From assembly GCA_052143275.1 (NCBI GenBank), contig JBKQTH010000418.1, forward strand, positions 1 to 23,030: a stretch of DNA of 23,030 bases, given 5' to 3'. A model generated the notes under the pieces. That model was not told where the DNA came from, did no database searches, and worked only from the letters and a program-made list of their open reading frames with translations. The stretch's first letter is position 1. Each line of letters starts with the position of its first letter. This document shows positions 1-8,092 of this stretch, in pieces. A program made the position numbers and the translations under genes. This DNA comes from JAJPKE01 sp052143275 (GTDB taxonomy: Bacteria > Chloroflexota > Ktedonobacteria > Ktedonobacterales > JADMIN01).

Positions 1-98
1 TAAAGATGCTGTCTGTAGAGCTGCTGCAGAGCAGAGAAAGGAAAGGCAGTCTTGCGGATGCAGAACACAATCTCCGTGCCCAGCTGCCTGCGACAATT

Positions 99-305
99 GT
101 GACACAGATTTTGATACGCGACGGCGAGTCCTTTGAGGGAGCCATCAAACGCTTTACACGTAAAGTCCAGCAGGATGGGGTGCTCTCTGAGGCCAAGCGC
201 CGCCAGCACTATGAACCGCCGAGCGTCAAGCGCAAGCGTAAGGCGGAGAATCGGGCACGCAAAGCGCGTAAAGCACTAGCCAAAGCGGCTGCTCGTGGCT
301 TCTAG
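99..305 (+). CDS. rpsU: 30S ribosomal protein S21
   Basis: Small basic protein of about 68 residues. S21 joins the small ribosomal subunit near the anti-Shine-Dalgarno end of 16S rRNA. The N-terminal part matches the S21 pattern: a TQILIRDGESFEGAIKRF-like strand and helix, then a RRQHYEPPSVKRKRK-like segment and a Lys/Arg/Ala-rich helical tail ending AAARGF. The GTG at 99 gives the usual family length and the usual start of homology. The same frame stays open upstream to an ATG at 6, which would add 31 residues unlike S21. Neither start has a good Shine-Dalgarno, so the start is the weak part of this call. The next gene is convergent (a desaturase). The identity is recognised from the family pattern and is secure. 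Confidence 0.9.
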   Translation: MTQILIRDGESFEGAIKRFTRKVQQDGVLSEAKRRQHYEPPSVKRKRKAENRARKARKALAKAAARGF

Positions 306-366
306 CCAGCGAATCCAGGCTGTAGAGCAGATCCGTGCCGGCTGCACGACATCTACCGGCGACTAT

Positions 367-1407
367 TCAGGCGGCCACTGTTCGTAGCGGTGCACCGATA
401 TCGTGGAGAAATGTCAGAATCTCGCTGTACGATTGCACTATGCCGGTCTCATGGTAGGGGATATCGTGCTCGTGGCAATAGGTGCGGATGATTGACTGCG
501 CTCTAGCAAGATTACCGCGTGGCATTGACGGAAATAGATGATGCTCAATCTGATAATTGAGCCCACCATACCAGACGTCGATGAGCGGGTGTGCATAGAC
601 GTTACGCGCGGTCAGTATCTGACGACGCAAGAAATCCATTCGGCAGTTGTGCTCGGTAAGCAGCATGCCTTTGTGATTTGGAGCGAAGACCGACCCCAGG
701 TAAAGACCCATGACCGCTTTCTGGATAAGCACAAATATCAGCGCTTGCCAGACCGGCAAAGCAATTAGGAGTATTCCAAAATAACCCAGGTAATGTAGCA
801 ATAGAAGGATGGTCTCCATCTTCAGATGTCGGGTCTTGCCTCCAAGTAGGAAGCGAACGCTATTTAACTGCAGTTCGAGAGCCACCAGGGTTAGCACTGG
901 GAAAAAGAGCAGCGCCTGGTGAGCGGCAATGAAACGGGCTATGCCATGTTTCTGCTTGGCTTCCTCGCTGGTGAAGGTCAGGACAGGAATATCAAGATCG
1001 GGATCACTGTCTATCTCATTGGGGCGGCTGTGATGGCGATTATGCTTGTCCATCCACCACGAAAAGCTCATACCGATGCCGAGGTTGCCGTGGAGAAGTC
1101 CAACAAGATCGTTGGAGCGTGTGGAGTCGAATGACTGGCGATGCCCGGCATCATGACCGTTGAAGCCGAATTGGACGCTGACAAAAGCAAGAAAGAGTGC
1201 ATTCAGGCATTGCACCCAGAAAATATGTACTTCGAGCAGCGTCACCACACTCAGCACCAGCATCCCATCTATGATTAGTAGGCGGATGAGGGAGCGCAAC
1301 GGACGACGATTGAGGAGCCCGCGCTCTTTGATCAGACGTTTGAGCTCAGCATAAGACCCTACATCCGCCGCGGATACCGAGTCCGCAACAGCAGATTGCA
1401 TCACCAT
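367..1407 (-). CDS. Membrane fatty acid desaturase (front-end/acyl-lipid type)
   Basis: Di-iron membrane desaturase that introduces double bonds into acyl chains of membrane lipids. All three histidine boxes are visible (numbering from the ATG at 1407): HDAGH near residues 85-89, HNRHH near 122-126, and QIEHH near 286-290. The Q in the third box is typical of the delta-5/delta-6-like FADS group. A conserved WW lies just before box 2, followed by PN and DPD. Hydrophobic segments lie at about 45-85 and 200-245. There is no cytochrome b5 domain, so electrons must come from a separate ferredoxin or similar donor. I prefer the ATG at 1407 because GAGAGGGG lies 8 bases upstream; an ATG at 1425 would add six residues. 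The regiospecificity cannot be read from sequence. A role in membrane fluidity is an inference. Confidence 0.9.
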   Translation of the reverse strand: MVMQSAVADSVSAADVGSYAELKRLIKERGLLNRRPLRSLIRLLIIDGMLVLSVVTLLEVHIFWVQCLNALFLAFVSVQFGFNGHDAGHRQSFDSTRSNDLVGLLHGNLGIGMSFSWWMDKHNRHHSRPNEIDSDPDLDIPVLTFTSEEAKQKHGIARFIAAHQALLFFPVLTLVALELQLNSVRFLLGGKTRHLKMETILLLLHYLGYFGILLIALPVWQALIFVLIQKAVMGLYLGSVFAPNHKGMLLTEHNCRMDFLRRQILTARNVYAHPLIDVWYGGLNYQIEHHLFPSMPRGNLARAQSIIRTYCHEHDIPYHETGIVQSYSEILTFLHDIGAPLRTVAA

Positions 1408-1471
1408 GCATACTACCCCTCTCATGGGAGGCTGGAAGACAATCCATCTTGTTCTACCGAGGCGGTTGGAG

Positions 1472-1499
1472 AGTATAGTGAGGGTATTTGTTTCGTCAG
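1472..1499 (-). promoter_or_regulatory. Candidate promoter of the desaturase gene
   Basis: On the minus strand CTGACG (1494-1499), a 16-base spacer, and TATACT (1472-1477) resemble -35 and -10 boxes (4/6 and 5/6 matches). It would give a leader of about 60 bases before the ATG at 1407. A second TATACT on the same strand at 1588-1593 lacks a convincing -35. Confidence 0.4.
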
Positions 1500-1622
1500 G
1501 GTTTTGGATGGCCCTGACACTGCCGCCGCAAGTCCGAGTACGCTTCGGGTCATCAACTGCCCTTTGAGTTGCTGGATTCCAGAAATAGTATAGCCAAAGC
1601 GGTACACTACGCGTAAAAGCGC

Positions 1623-1651
1623 TTGACTAAAAGTGTAGAATGGGTTATGCT
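1623..1651 (+). promoter_or_regulatory. Candidate sigma-70-type promoter for the small-gene cluster
   Basis: TTGACT (1623-1628), exactly 17 bases, then TATGCT (1646-1651). It faces the three small plus-strand genes that begin near 1843 and lies back to back with the desaturase promoter region. The 1408-1842 stretch otherwise holds no gene I can support; the short open frames there look like chance. Confidence 0.5.
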
Positions 1652-1842
1652 CGGTGTGTTACACCACCACTGTGGCGCGTCCTTCATCGGTGACGTTGCG
1701 GATTCCACACCTCCACCACTTCGGCTACTACTGGATGTGATACCTATTACTCCACCGGTTTGCCCTCAAACTGGTCGAAATGAGCCTGCGTACCGGACAA
1801 CATCTGCCTGCCGGAGCCGAGTGCGCCAGAGAGATCAAACAA

Positions 1843-2190
1843 ATGACAACTTTACGAGACTGCCTCCAAGAAGTGATTAGCAATGGGTCGGAACTCTTTA
1901 TACGCAGCTATGCCATACCCGGTGCCTACCGAACATCGGAGTGGGAGCCCGTCAAGTTCCTCGACGAGTTGCAACGCGAGTCGCCTGGAGTGCTCGAAGA
2001 TGACGCCTGGGGCGAATGGGTCAACCGCCCAGTTTCCGGTCTTACATTCTACATTCATTATGGGTACTTGGGCTGGTCAATGAGCCATCGGGAAGTCCCG
2101 GGTTATGGCCATCTGCGCGCGCTGGAGGTCTCCCAAAGGCATATGCGAGATACCGTCCGGTCAACCCTGGCTCAGTCAAGCAGGTTCTAG
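1843..2190 (+). CDS. Hypothetical protein, 115 aa
   Basis: I do not recognise this protein. From the ATG at 1843 it has 115 residues and appears soluble. It is rich in aromatic and acidic residues in the middle (EWEPVKFLDEL, DDAWGEWVNRP, YIHYGYLGWSM) and ends in a basic, Ser-rich tail. There is no signal peptide or membrane segment. An in-frame ATG at 1780 would add 21 residues; I prefer 1843 because the text before it is low in protein character, but no strong ribosome site marks either start. It is the first of three small same-strand genes behind the TTGACT/TATGCT promoter at 1623. The frame is plausible rather than certain, because other frames are also partly open here. Confidence 0.5.
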   Translation: MTTLRDCLQEVISNGSELFIRSYAIPGAYRTSEWEPVKFLDELQRESPGVLEDDAWGEWVNRPVSGLTFYIHYGYLGWSMSHREVPGYGHLRALEVSQRHMRDTVRSTLAQSSRF

Positions 2191-2254
2191 GTTCGGTCCT
2201 CAGTTCGTCTACCTGCACCCAAAATCGGAAAGGCCAGAAAGTTGAGGTTCAAGC

Positions 2255-2470
2255 ATGACACTAGAAGAAACCGTTGAGCGGCTCACGGCGGAGAATGCGG
2301 CAATGCGTCCTATTGTCTTACGAATGGCCGAAGGGCGGATGTGTCGCGACAATGTCACCATGATCGAGTCATGCCCGCATTGCTCCCTGAAGCGCGGCGG
2401 CGTGCACGGCTATAGTGGCACGCATGACGAAACCTGTGTAGTGGCCCAGGCACGACGATTGGGCTTTTGA
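2255..2470 (+). CDS. Small protein with Cys/His zinc-finger-like motif, 71 aa
   Basis: A short protein with two parts. Residues 1-27 form a heptad-like helix (leucines and valines in LEETVERLTAEN and IVLRMAEG), which suggests a coiled coil or dimer helix. The second half carries C30, the C40-P-H-C43 knuckle, H51, H57 and C61, an arrangement that could hold one zinc ion, possibly through C40, C43, H57 and C61. Zinc binding is an inference from residue spacing. The protein ends in ARRLGF. The gene is 64 bp downstream of the preceding small gene and on the same strand, with a weak GAGG-like ribosome site. The cysteine pattern makes it more believable than most open frames of this length. Function unknown; a small nucleic-acid or adaptor protein is possible. 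Confidence 0.6.
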   Translation: MTLEETVERLTAENAAMRPIVLRMAEGRMCRDNVTMIESCPHCSLKRGGVHGYSGTHDETCVVAQARRLGF

Positions 2471-2625
2471 GCCAGGCTCGTGGAACTCGTATTGCGTTTC
2501 GTTGGCGTGCGCTATGTGTAGGCAGCCGGCATGATATGCTACACTATTAAGCACCTACAGGTTTATGTAAGCCGTCCAACCTAGCCCAGTCTCCTATTGC
2601 CTTCCCTAGTAGGAAGAAGAAACGA

Positions 2626-2859
2626 ATGGTTCAGCACGACGGGCTACCTTCACCCGAACCCTTGTCGGTGGAGGATGCCGGATATCAGAAGGGTAAATTG
2701 ATAGGTACGCGCTATCCGTACTTGACTATTGATGAGCAAAACCGCCACGCACGAGATGATATGAGGCACGAAGGCCTTCCGTATACGACCACGCAATGGC
2801 AATATATCAAAGGGTGGCTCAAAGGTTACGCAGATGTGGGCGTTCCGAACCGCCAGTGA
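2626..2859 (+). CDS. Hypothetical small protein, 77 aa
   Basis: Unrecognised soluble protein. The AGGAAGAAG just upstream of the ATG is a good ribosome site and fixes the start. The sequence has an acidic, Pro-rich N-terminus, then GYQKGKLIGTRYPYLT, a charged segment with DEQNRHARDDMR, and a Tyr/Trp-rich C-terminal part (TTTQWQYIKGWLKGY). This looks like a small folded alpha-helical domain. There are no cysteines, signal peptide or membrane helix. It lies 155 bp after the zinc-knuckle-like gene on the same strand. No function can be assigned. Confidence 0.6.
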   Translation: MVQHDGLPSPEPLSVEDAGYQKGKLIGTRYPYLTIDEQNRHARDDMRHEGLPYTTTQWQYIKGWLKGYADVGVPNRQ

Positions 2860-3101
2860 CGTCCCCTGTGCGATACTATGTGCGAGCGTATCGCGGAAGG
2901 AAGATGCGCGTTTAACGTGCCACCGGCAGCGAAACCAAGAGACCGATGAGGTATGGCAGGCTGGTGATCCCAATCCGTGGAAAACGCTGCATGCAGATCG
3001 CCGGGTCTATATGGAGAGGGACTTCTACAGACAAGGTGACTTACATTAGACGTACAAGCTGACACGGTGTCGCCAGCCAATACCTCCAAGAGGAGTTTGC
3101 T

Positions 3102-3473
3102 ATGCCGTCTCTTCCATACGGTTTTCTCATCGTTGGGTTCGTGGCGCTCATGCTCATGCTGCTCGCAGCGTTCATGCTGGGAGCACGTTTTGGCACACGG
3201 CTTGACCTGAGGCGGGCAAGCCAGACCAACCAGCTCGACCGGTCCGCCTTGCTCCGTCAGGGTCTACGGCTTCAGGCGACCATCACTAATATCCGCTCCT
3301 CTAGAGGTGGCACCTACGTCACCACTGCCGCCGCAACCGATCTCGCTACCGGTGAGATGAAGACGTACACCCAGCGTACCGCAGCCGTTCTCGGGCATCG
3401 CGGAGATCCCATTACGATCCTGGTAGATCCTACCCGTCCCAATGTGTATTTGATGGTACGCTCGATTGGGTGA
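3102..3473 (+). CDS. Small single-pass membrane protein, 123 aa (DUF3592-like)
   Basis: One strong N-terminal membrane helix covers about residues 7-29 (LIVGFVALMLMLLAAFMLGA), followed by a charged RFGTRLDLRR linker. The rest is a small beta-rich domain: GLRLQATITNIRSSRGG, then YVTTAAATDLATGEMKTYTQR, then GDPITILVDPTRPNVYLM. The order 'hydrophobic anchor, G.....A.V..I, ...G....V..DP..P..Y' is like the DUF3592 family of membrane-anchored proteins, a tentative match. AGAGGAGT lies 7-14 bases before the ATG and supports the start. Only 18 bp separate it from the nitroreductase gene, so the two are probably co-transcribed. Its biochemical role is unknown. Confidence 0.75.
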   Translation: MPSLPYGFLIVGFVALMLMLLAAFMLGARFGTRLDLRRASQTNQLDRSALLRQGLRLQATITNIRSSRGGTYVTTAAATDLATGEMKTYTQRTAAVLGHRGDPITILVDPTRPNVYLMVRSIG

Positions 3474-3491
3474 GAACTTGGAGGGCACTCA

Positions 3492-4007
3492 ATGAATGTC
3501 AACGATGCCATACGTAGCAAGCGTGCAATCCGTAGATTTGCCCTCGAGCCATTGCCCGACGATGCAATCACTACCATCCTGAACGCGGGACGCCGCGCCC
3601 AAAGCTCCAAGAACACACAGCCCTGGCAGTTTGTTGCCATAACCAGGCGCGACATTCTGGAGCAGCTCTCCCACGCTGGTGATTTTGCCGGCCATCTGGC
3701 GGGCGCAGCTCTTGGTGTGGCGCTGGTCACCTCCGACGAGGCCGAGCGGCGAGAGTGGCGTATGTTCGATCTGGGACAGGCGGCTGCGTACATGCAACTT
3801 GCGGCGTGGGAGTTGGGCATTGGCTCGGTCATCGCCACTGTCTACCAACCCGAACTCGCTCAGGCAGTCCTCCATATCCCCGCTGGCTTTCGCTGCGATG
3901 TTGCTCTCTCGTTTGGCTATCCTGCTGATCGGCACGACCTCGATATGGCCCCGCGACTTGGTGGCCGCAGACCGCTGGGCGAACTCGTGCACTGGGACCA
4001 ATGGTGA
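3492..4007 (+). CDS. Nitroreductase family protein (FMN-dependent oxidoreductase)
   Basis: At 171 residues it matches the short form of the nitroreductase superfamily, whose members use FMN and NAD(P)H to reduce nitroaromatics, quinones or similar electrophiles. The N-terminal signature RSKRAIRRFALEPLPDD supplies the phosphate-contacting arginines. SSKNTQPWQFV (about residues 38-48) is the typical FMN loop. Further along are FDLGQAAAYMQLAAWELGIGS, the dimer-helix and second FMN segment, and SFGYPAD near the C-terminus. A GGAGG site lies just before the ATG. It follows the small membrane protein by 18 bp and probably shares its transcript. The substrate cannot be inferred. The family call is firm. 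Confidence 0.9.
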   Translation: MNVNDAIRSKRAIRRFALEPLPDDAITTILNAGRRAQSSKNTQPWQFVAITRRDILEQLSHAGDFAGHLAGAALGVALVTSDEAERREWRMFDLGQAAAYMQLAAWELGIGSVIATVYQPELAQAVLHIPAGFRCDVALSFGYPADRHDLDMAPRLGGRRPLGELVHWDQW

Positions 4008-4012
4008 TAGAG

Positions 4013-4300
4013 TTAGGCATACACATCTTCATACTCGATATGGGTCGCTTCTAGCCATTTGCCCACGTCAGTAGGGATATTTCCCCGATATCTCTGCCAT
4101 ATGCCGGCTGCGCCATTGATGTCGGGAGGACTGTCAACATTGGCGCCGTTCCAGTGAGCAAGCCAGGAATCTTCATGGTTGCCGCGAAGGCAAACTAAAG
4201 CTTTGTGTCTCCGCTTCAACTCCTCAATCTCCCGTATGGTGGCAATTGACGAGGTGAGCGTTGCAAGCCGTGCGGTACGTCCATCGGGACTGCGCACCAC
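4013..4300 (-). pseudogene. Remnant of a calcineurin-like metallophosphoesterase
   Basis: The fragment contains HKALVCLRGNHED, the GNHE metal-binding motif of calcineurin-type phosphoesterases (Ser/Thr phosphatase or ApaH-like branch), and then a helix-rich stretch ending in YEDVYA. The upstream motifs that must carry the other metal ligands (GDIHG and GDYVDRG types) are absent: the frame runs back only to a stop at about 4355-4357 without them. The C-terminal part with the further histidine motifs (H.G, GH) is also missing; the stop falls just before the nitroreductase stop codon. The only starts are GTG at 4300 or rarer ones. A protein this short would lack most of the two-metal site, so I call it a decayed gene cut at both ends. 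It might instead be expressed as a small protein, which is less likely. Confidence 0.65.
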
Positions 4301-4473
4301 TGCATCCGCTGCCGCTGTCTTGCGCCCGGAATGGGGGTAGCATACAATGGAATCTCAATTGGCAGTTTCAGATATGGGCCTTAAGCATGTGAATAAATGT
4401 GAATGTATACGGGAGGGCTCCCAGGTGTGCCATTTATACCCGGTTGGTGGTCAGAGAGCTCGGGGCCTTCAAC

Positions 4474-7029
4474 ATGCCAAATAAGCCACGTTCGAGCATC
4501 CCCAGAGCGCAGTCCAGCGAGAAAAATCTCTCCGTCCCAGGTCTCTCCATTGGCGGTGCCGAGCCGGTCTCTGACGGCGAGGCGCGTTTCCGGGCTCTAG
4601 TTCAGGCAACTGGACAAATTTACTGGATCGCTGATGCCGAGGGGCAGCTGACCATCTCAGACGGATGGTCGGCTTTCACCGGCCAGACCCCCGAGGAGGC
4701 TAGTGGAGACGGCTGGACCGAGGCGATACACCCTGATGACCGCGCGTCGACGGTAGCTGAATGGAAGGTAGCAGTTGTAAGGAGGCAGCCATATCGCCAG
4801 GAGCGGCGCATGCGTCGAACTGATGGCGACTATCGGATAATGCTGGGACAGGCTTATCCGGTACTCCTGGCTGATGGAAACGTCCACGAGTGGGTAGGAG
4901 CGGAGACCGATGTCACCCTGCTAAAGGAGTTACACACCTATGTAGCGGACGGCCAGGAAGAGTTCCGCATTACCTTTGAGCTGGCAGCTGTGGGCATTGC
5001 CCATGTACACCCGGAGGACGGACGTATACTGCGTGCCAACCAGAAGCTCAGTCAGATTCTGGGCTATACCCCGGAGGAGTTAGTGGGCCGTAAATTTCAG
5101 GAGCTGACCTATCCACCCGATCTCGACGCTAATCTGTCATTGTTTGAACGGTTGCTGGCAAGCGAAATCTCGGTCTACACACTTGAAAAGCGCTACATCC
5201 GCAAGGATAGAACTCTGGTCTGGGCCAATCTCACCGCCTCGCTCAAGCGGGATCAAAGCGGTAATCCCCAGTTAGGCATTGCCGTGGTTGAGGACATCAC
5301 TGAGCGGCGCCTGCTGAAGGAAGAGTTGAGTTCGCGAGCTCAGGAGTTAGAAGCTATCTTCGCCTCAATGACCGATGGTTTGCTCGTACTTGGTACCGAT
5401 GGAGGAGTTTTGCGCCACAATCCCGCCTATGCGGACCTGGTGGGCTGGCCAGACAGCTCCGCCTTGTATGAGATGCCAACCGATGAGCGACTCCGCGCCC
5501 TGCACATTCGTGATGCGGCCGGCGAGGCCATCCCTCTACATCAACTAGCCACTCGCCGTGTATTGCAAGGGGAGACGGTAGCCGAAGACCAAATCCTGCG
5601 GAGACGAGATGGTCGCGATGTCTATGTTCAGACGCGTGGATCACCCCTTACCGGCAGTACCAGCAGCATCAATGGGGCGGTGATAGTTGTGCATGACGAT
5701 TCTCTGCGCCGCGCTCTCGAGGATCAGACCAAGGAGGCGCTGAGCGCTCTGCTTCGCATGGCCGAGCTGCTGGTGGAGTACCCCCCGGAGAGCGGTGAGC
5801 AGCGTTCGCAGCTGGTGGAACGGCATCTGGCTGAACTGGCATGTTCACTGCTGGGCTGTCCAGCGGCAACCATCATCACTCTGGACCCACATACTCTGGC
5901 AATGCACGTGGCAGGGACTGTAGGCTATACCGCTGAGCAGGAAAAGCGCCTGGACAGCGTCGTCGCTTCCTGGACCTACGCACCTCCTGATCTGGCCGAA
6001 ATCGCTCGCTTGATGGCTGGAGAAACCCTGATCTTGGACGTCACTCAGTCTGTCCCCAGGGAGCAAGCCGCTTTCTTTGGGGTCAATGAGGTTCTCGCCG
6101 CGCCTATGAGACTGGGTAGTCGCTTGATTGGGATGATTATCTTTAATCCCAGCACCCAGGCGCACACATTCACTCCGCAACAGGTAGCGCTGGCCGGAGC
6201 CACTGCCAAGATGGTGGGGTTAGTGGTTGAACGCGAGCGACTGCTGCATGAGCGTGAGGATGCGTACGCCTATGCATTGGCGCTGCAAGAGTCCAACCGG
6301 CAGATGGATACCTTTCTTGGAATGGTTAGCCATGAGCTCCGAACCCCTCTGGCAAGCCTGAAGCTGAGTGTCCAGGCGATCCGGCGCCGCCTCGAGCGTG
6401 CCGCGTCGGGTCCTCTGGATGCGGAGAACAATTGGTCGGTGCTGTATGCCGCACTGGAGCAGCTGCTGGCAGGCGCCGAAAGGCAGACTCTTCGCCTGGA
6501 GAGACTGCTCGAGGACCTCCTGGATGCCTCGCGAGTCAAGGAGGGCCAGCTGGCACTGCGATTGGAGACAGCCGACCTGAATGGTCTGGTGCAGGCCGTA
6601 GTAGCTGATCAGCAACAGCTTACACCCAAGCGCTTGATTCAGCTGAGTACGCCGGCTGCATCACAGCTGGAAGTCCAGATGGATAAGGATCTTATCAAGC
6701 AGGCGGTAGCAAACTACCTTACCAACGCTTTAAAATACTCAGCTTCGGAACGACCAGTTCTGGTCGGTGTGGAGCAGGAAGCCGGAGAAGCAAGAGTGTG
6801 GGTGCGCGATCAGGGACCGGGAATAGCTCTGGCCGACCAGGAGCGAATCTGGGAGCGTTTTCAGCGGGTGCCTGGAATAGAGGAGCAGAATGATACTGTT
6901 GGCGGACTGGGACTGGGGCTCTATGTGACCAAGATGCTCGTCGAACAGCATCAGGGGCGGGTAGGTATCATCAGCGCCCCGGGCCAGGGTTCTACCTTCT
7001 GGTTGAGCCTACCGCTGGCGCAGCAGTGA
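4474..7029 (+). CDS. Cytoplasmic PAS-PAS-PAS-GAF sensor histidine kinase
   Basis: 851 residues from the ATG at 4474 (a GTG at 4399 would add 25). Domain order: disordered N-terminus; PAS 1 at about 36-150 (FRALVQATGQIYWIADAEG); PAS 2 at about 162-278 (FELAAVGIAHV, ending in a PAC-type VVEDITERR); PAS 3 at about 290-410; GAF at about 437-587; dimerisation domain with the phospho-acceptor His at about 620 in SHELRTPL; and an HATPase domain at about 733-849 with N box (NYLTNALKYS), G1 (DQGPGIA) and G2 (GGLGLGLYV). I see no membrane helix, so it probably senses a cytoplasmic or diffusible signal such as a small ligand, redox state or gas. No receiver domain or response regulator is nearby, so its partner is elsewhere. 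It precedes the 2-hydroxy-acid oxidase gene by 31 bp and likely shares a transcript with it. Confidence 0.92.
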   Translation: MPNKPRSSIPRAQSSEKNLSVPGLSIGGAEPVSDGEARFRALVQATGQIYWIADAEGQLTISDGWSAFTGQTPEEASGDGWTEAIHPDDRASTVAEWKVAVVRRQPYRQERRMRRTDGDYRIMLGQAYPVLLADGNVHEWVGAETDVTLLKELHTYVADGQEEFRITFELAAVGIAHVHPEDGRILRANQKLSQILGYTPEELVGRKFQELTYPPDLDANLSLFERLLASEISVYTLEKRYIRKDRTLVWANLTASLKRDQSGNPQLGIAVVEDITERRLLKEELSSRAQELEAIFASMTDGLLVLGTDGGVLRHNPAYADLVGWPDSSALYEMPTDERLRALHIRDAAGEAIPLHQLATRRVLQGETVAEDQILRRRDGRDVYVQTRGSPLTGSTSSINGAVIVVHDDSLRRALEDQTKEALSALLRMAELLVEYPPESGEQRSQLVERHLAELACSLLGCPAATIITLDPHTLAMHVAGTVGYTAEQEKRLDSVVASWTYAPPDLAEIARLMAGETLILDVTQSVPREQAAFFGVNEVLAAPMRLGSRLIGMIIFNPSTQAHTFTPQQVALAGATAKMVGLVVERERLLHEREDAYAYALALQESNRQMDTFLGMVSHELRTPLASLKLSVQAIRRRLERAASGPLDAENNWSVLYAALEQLLAGAERQTLRLERLLEDLLDASRVKEGQLALRLETADLNGLVQAVVADQQQLTPKRLIQLSTPAASQLEVQMDKDLIKQAVANYLTNALKYSASERPVLVGVEQEAGEARVWVRDQGPGIALADQERIWERFQRVPGIEEQNDTVGGLGLGLYVTKMLVEQHQGRVGIISAPGQGSTFWLSLPLAQQ

Positions 7030-7060
7030 GTTCACATTTAAAAAGGAGTAAGCACCAGCT

Positions 7061-8092
7061 ATGGACCTCATCAACCTACACGATTATGAGCTCCTGGCCC
7101 ACGAGCGCCTGGAACCCAGTACCTGGGCGTATTACTCGAGCGGCGCTGGTGACGAGAGTACCCTCCAAGAGAACCAGGATGCCTTCAGGCGGATCAAATT
7201 ACGTCCTCGTATGCTACAGGGTGTACCGGTAGGTGAGACAGAGACCACCGTCCTAAATACCAAAGTGAGCATGCCTATCTTGACTGCTCCGACCGCCGTG
7301 CAGGGATTAGCCCATGCTGAGGGCGAATGCGCAACCGCGCGGGCCGCCGGAGAGGTGGGTACGCTTATGGTTGCAAGCACCGAAACTACCTTCAGCCTGG
7401 AGGACATAGCCAAAGCCGCGTCTGGCCCGCTTTGGTACCAGCTCTATACCTACCAAGGACAACGACAATTCGCCGAGAGCCTGGTGCACCGAGCCGAGCA
7501 GGCTGGCTTTCAAGCCCTCGTCATCACCGTAGATTCGCCGGGGTGGGGCCGCAAGGATCGCTACCGGCGCGTTGGCGAACTGGACCGTCAGCGGTTAGTG
7601 ACTGGCAACTTCGCTGGCGTAGAGGCTGGTACGCCGCTAGAGCCCGCTGCCCTTAGCTGGGATGACATTGCCTGGTTGCGTTCGCTCACCTCACTGCCGC
7701 TAATTCTCAAAGGTCTCCTGAGAGCGGACGACGCTCGTGTAGCTCTTGAGTATGGTGTCGCCGCCATCATCGTCTCCAATCATGGTGGTCGCCAGCTTGA
7801 TGGATCAGTCTCCACAATAGAGGCGCTGCCGGAGATAGTTGAAGCCGTCGCCGGAAGATGTGAAGTCTACCTTGATGGCGGCATCCGACGTGGCACGGAT
7901 GTGCTGAAAGCGCTAGCACTTGGAGCACAGGCCGTGTTGGTGGGACGTCCAATTCTCTGGGGGCTGGCGGTCGATGGAGCCGAGGGCGTAAAGGCGGTGT
8001 TGCAGTTGCTGCAAAGCGACTTAGCGCTGTCCATGGCTCTGGCGGGATGCTCAAGCATTTCCAGCATCACCCGTGACCTGGTGATTCTCTAG
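7061..8092 (+). CDS. FMN-dependent alpha-hydroxy-acid oxidizing protein (lactate/glycolate oxidase family)
   Basis: TIM-barrel flavoenzyme that oxidises an L-2-hydroxy acid to the 2-oxo acid. The catalytic set of the family can be read in register with spinach glycolate oxidase: Tyr24 in YYSSGAGDE, the PTA flavin loop at 77-79, Tyr129 in YQLYTY, TVDSP at 156-160, Lys217 in LKG, and the catalytic base His241 with Arg244 in SNHGGRQLD. The DGGIRRGTD and GRP flavin-phosphate motifs also match (272-280, 295-297). At 343 residues it is slightly short, with a compact loop after TVDSP. The lack of a membrane segment argues for a soluble oxidase or monooxygenase rather than a membrane dehydrogenase. 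AAGGAGT lies 12 bases before the ATG. Substrate (lactate, glycolate, mandelate or another) is not determined. Confidence 0.92.
   Translation: MDLINLHDYELLAHERLEPSTWAYYSSGAGDESTLQENQDAFRRIKLRPRMLQGVPVGETETTVLNTKVSMPILTAPTAVQGLAHAEGECATARAAGEVGTLMVASTETTFSLEDIAKAASGPLWYQLYTYQGQRQFAESLVHRAEQAGFQALVITVDSPGWGRKDRYRRVGELDRQRLVTGNFAGVEAGTPLEPAALSWDDIAWLRSLTSLPLILKGLLRADDARVALEYGVAAIIVSNHGGRQLDGSVSTIEALPEIVEAVAGRCEVYLDGGIRRGTDVLKALALGAQAVLVGRPILWGLAVDGAEGVKAVLQLLQSDLALSMALAGCSSISSITRDLVIL

Noticed and set aside
1396..1607. Short frames on both strands between the desaturase and the small-gene cluster
   Set aside because: Composition looks random, both overlap the promoter region, and neither has a ribosome site.
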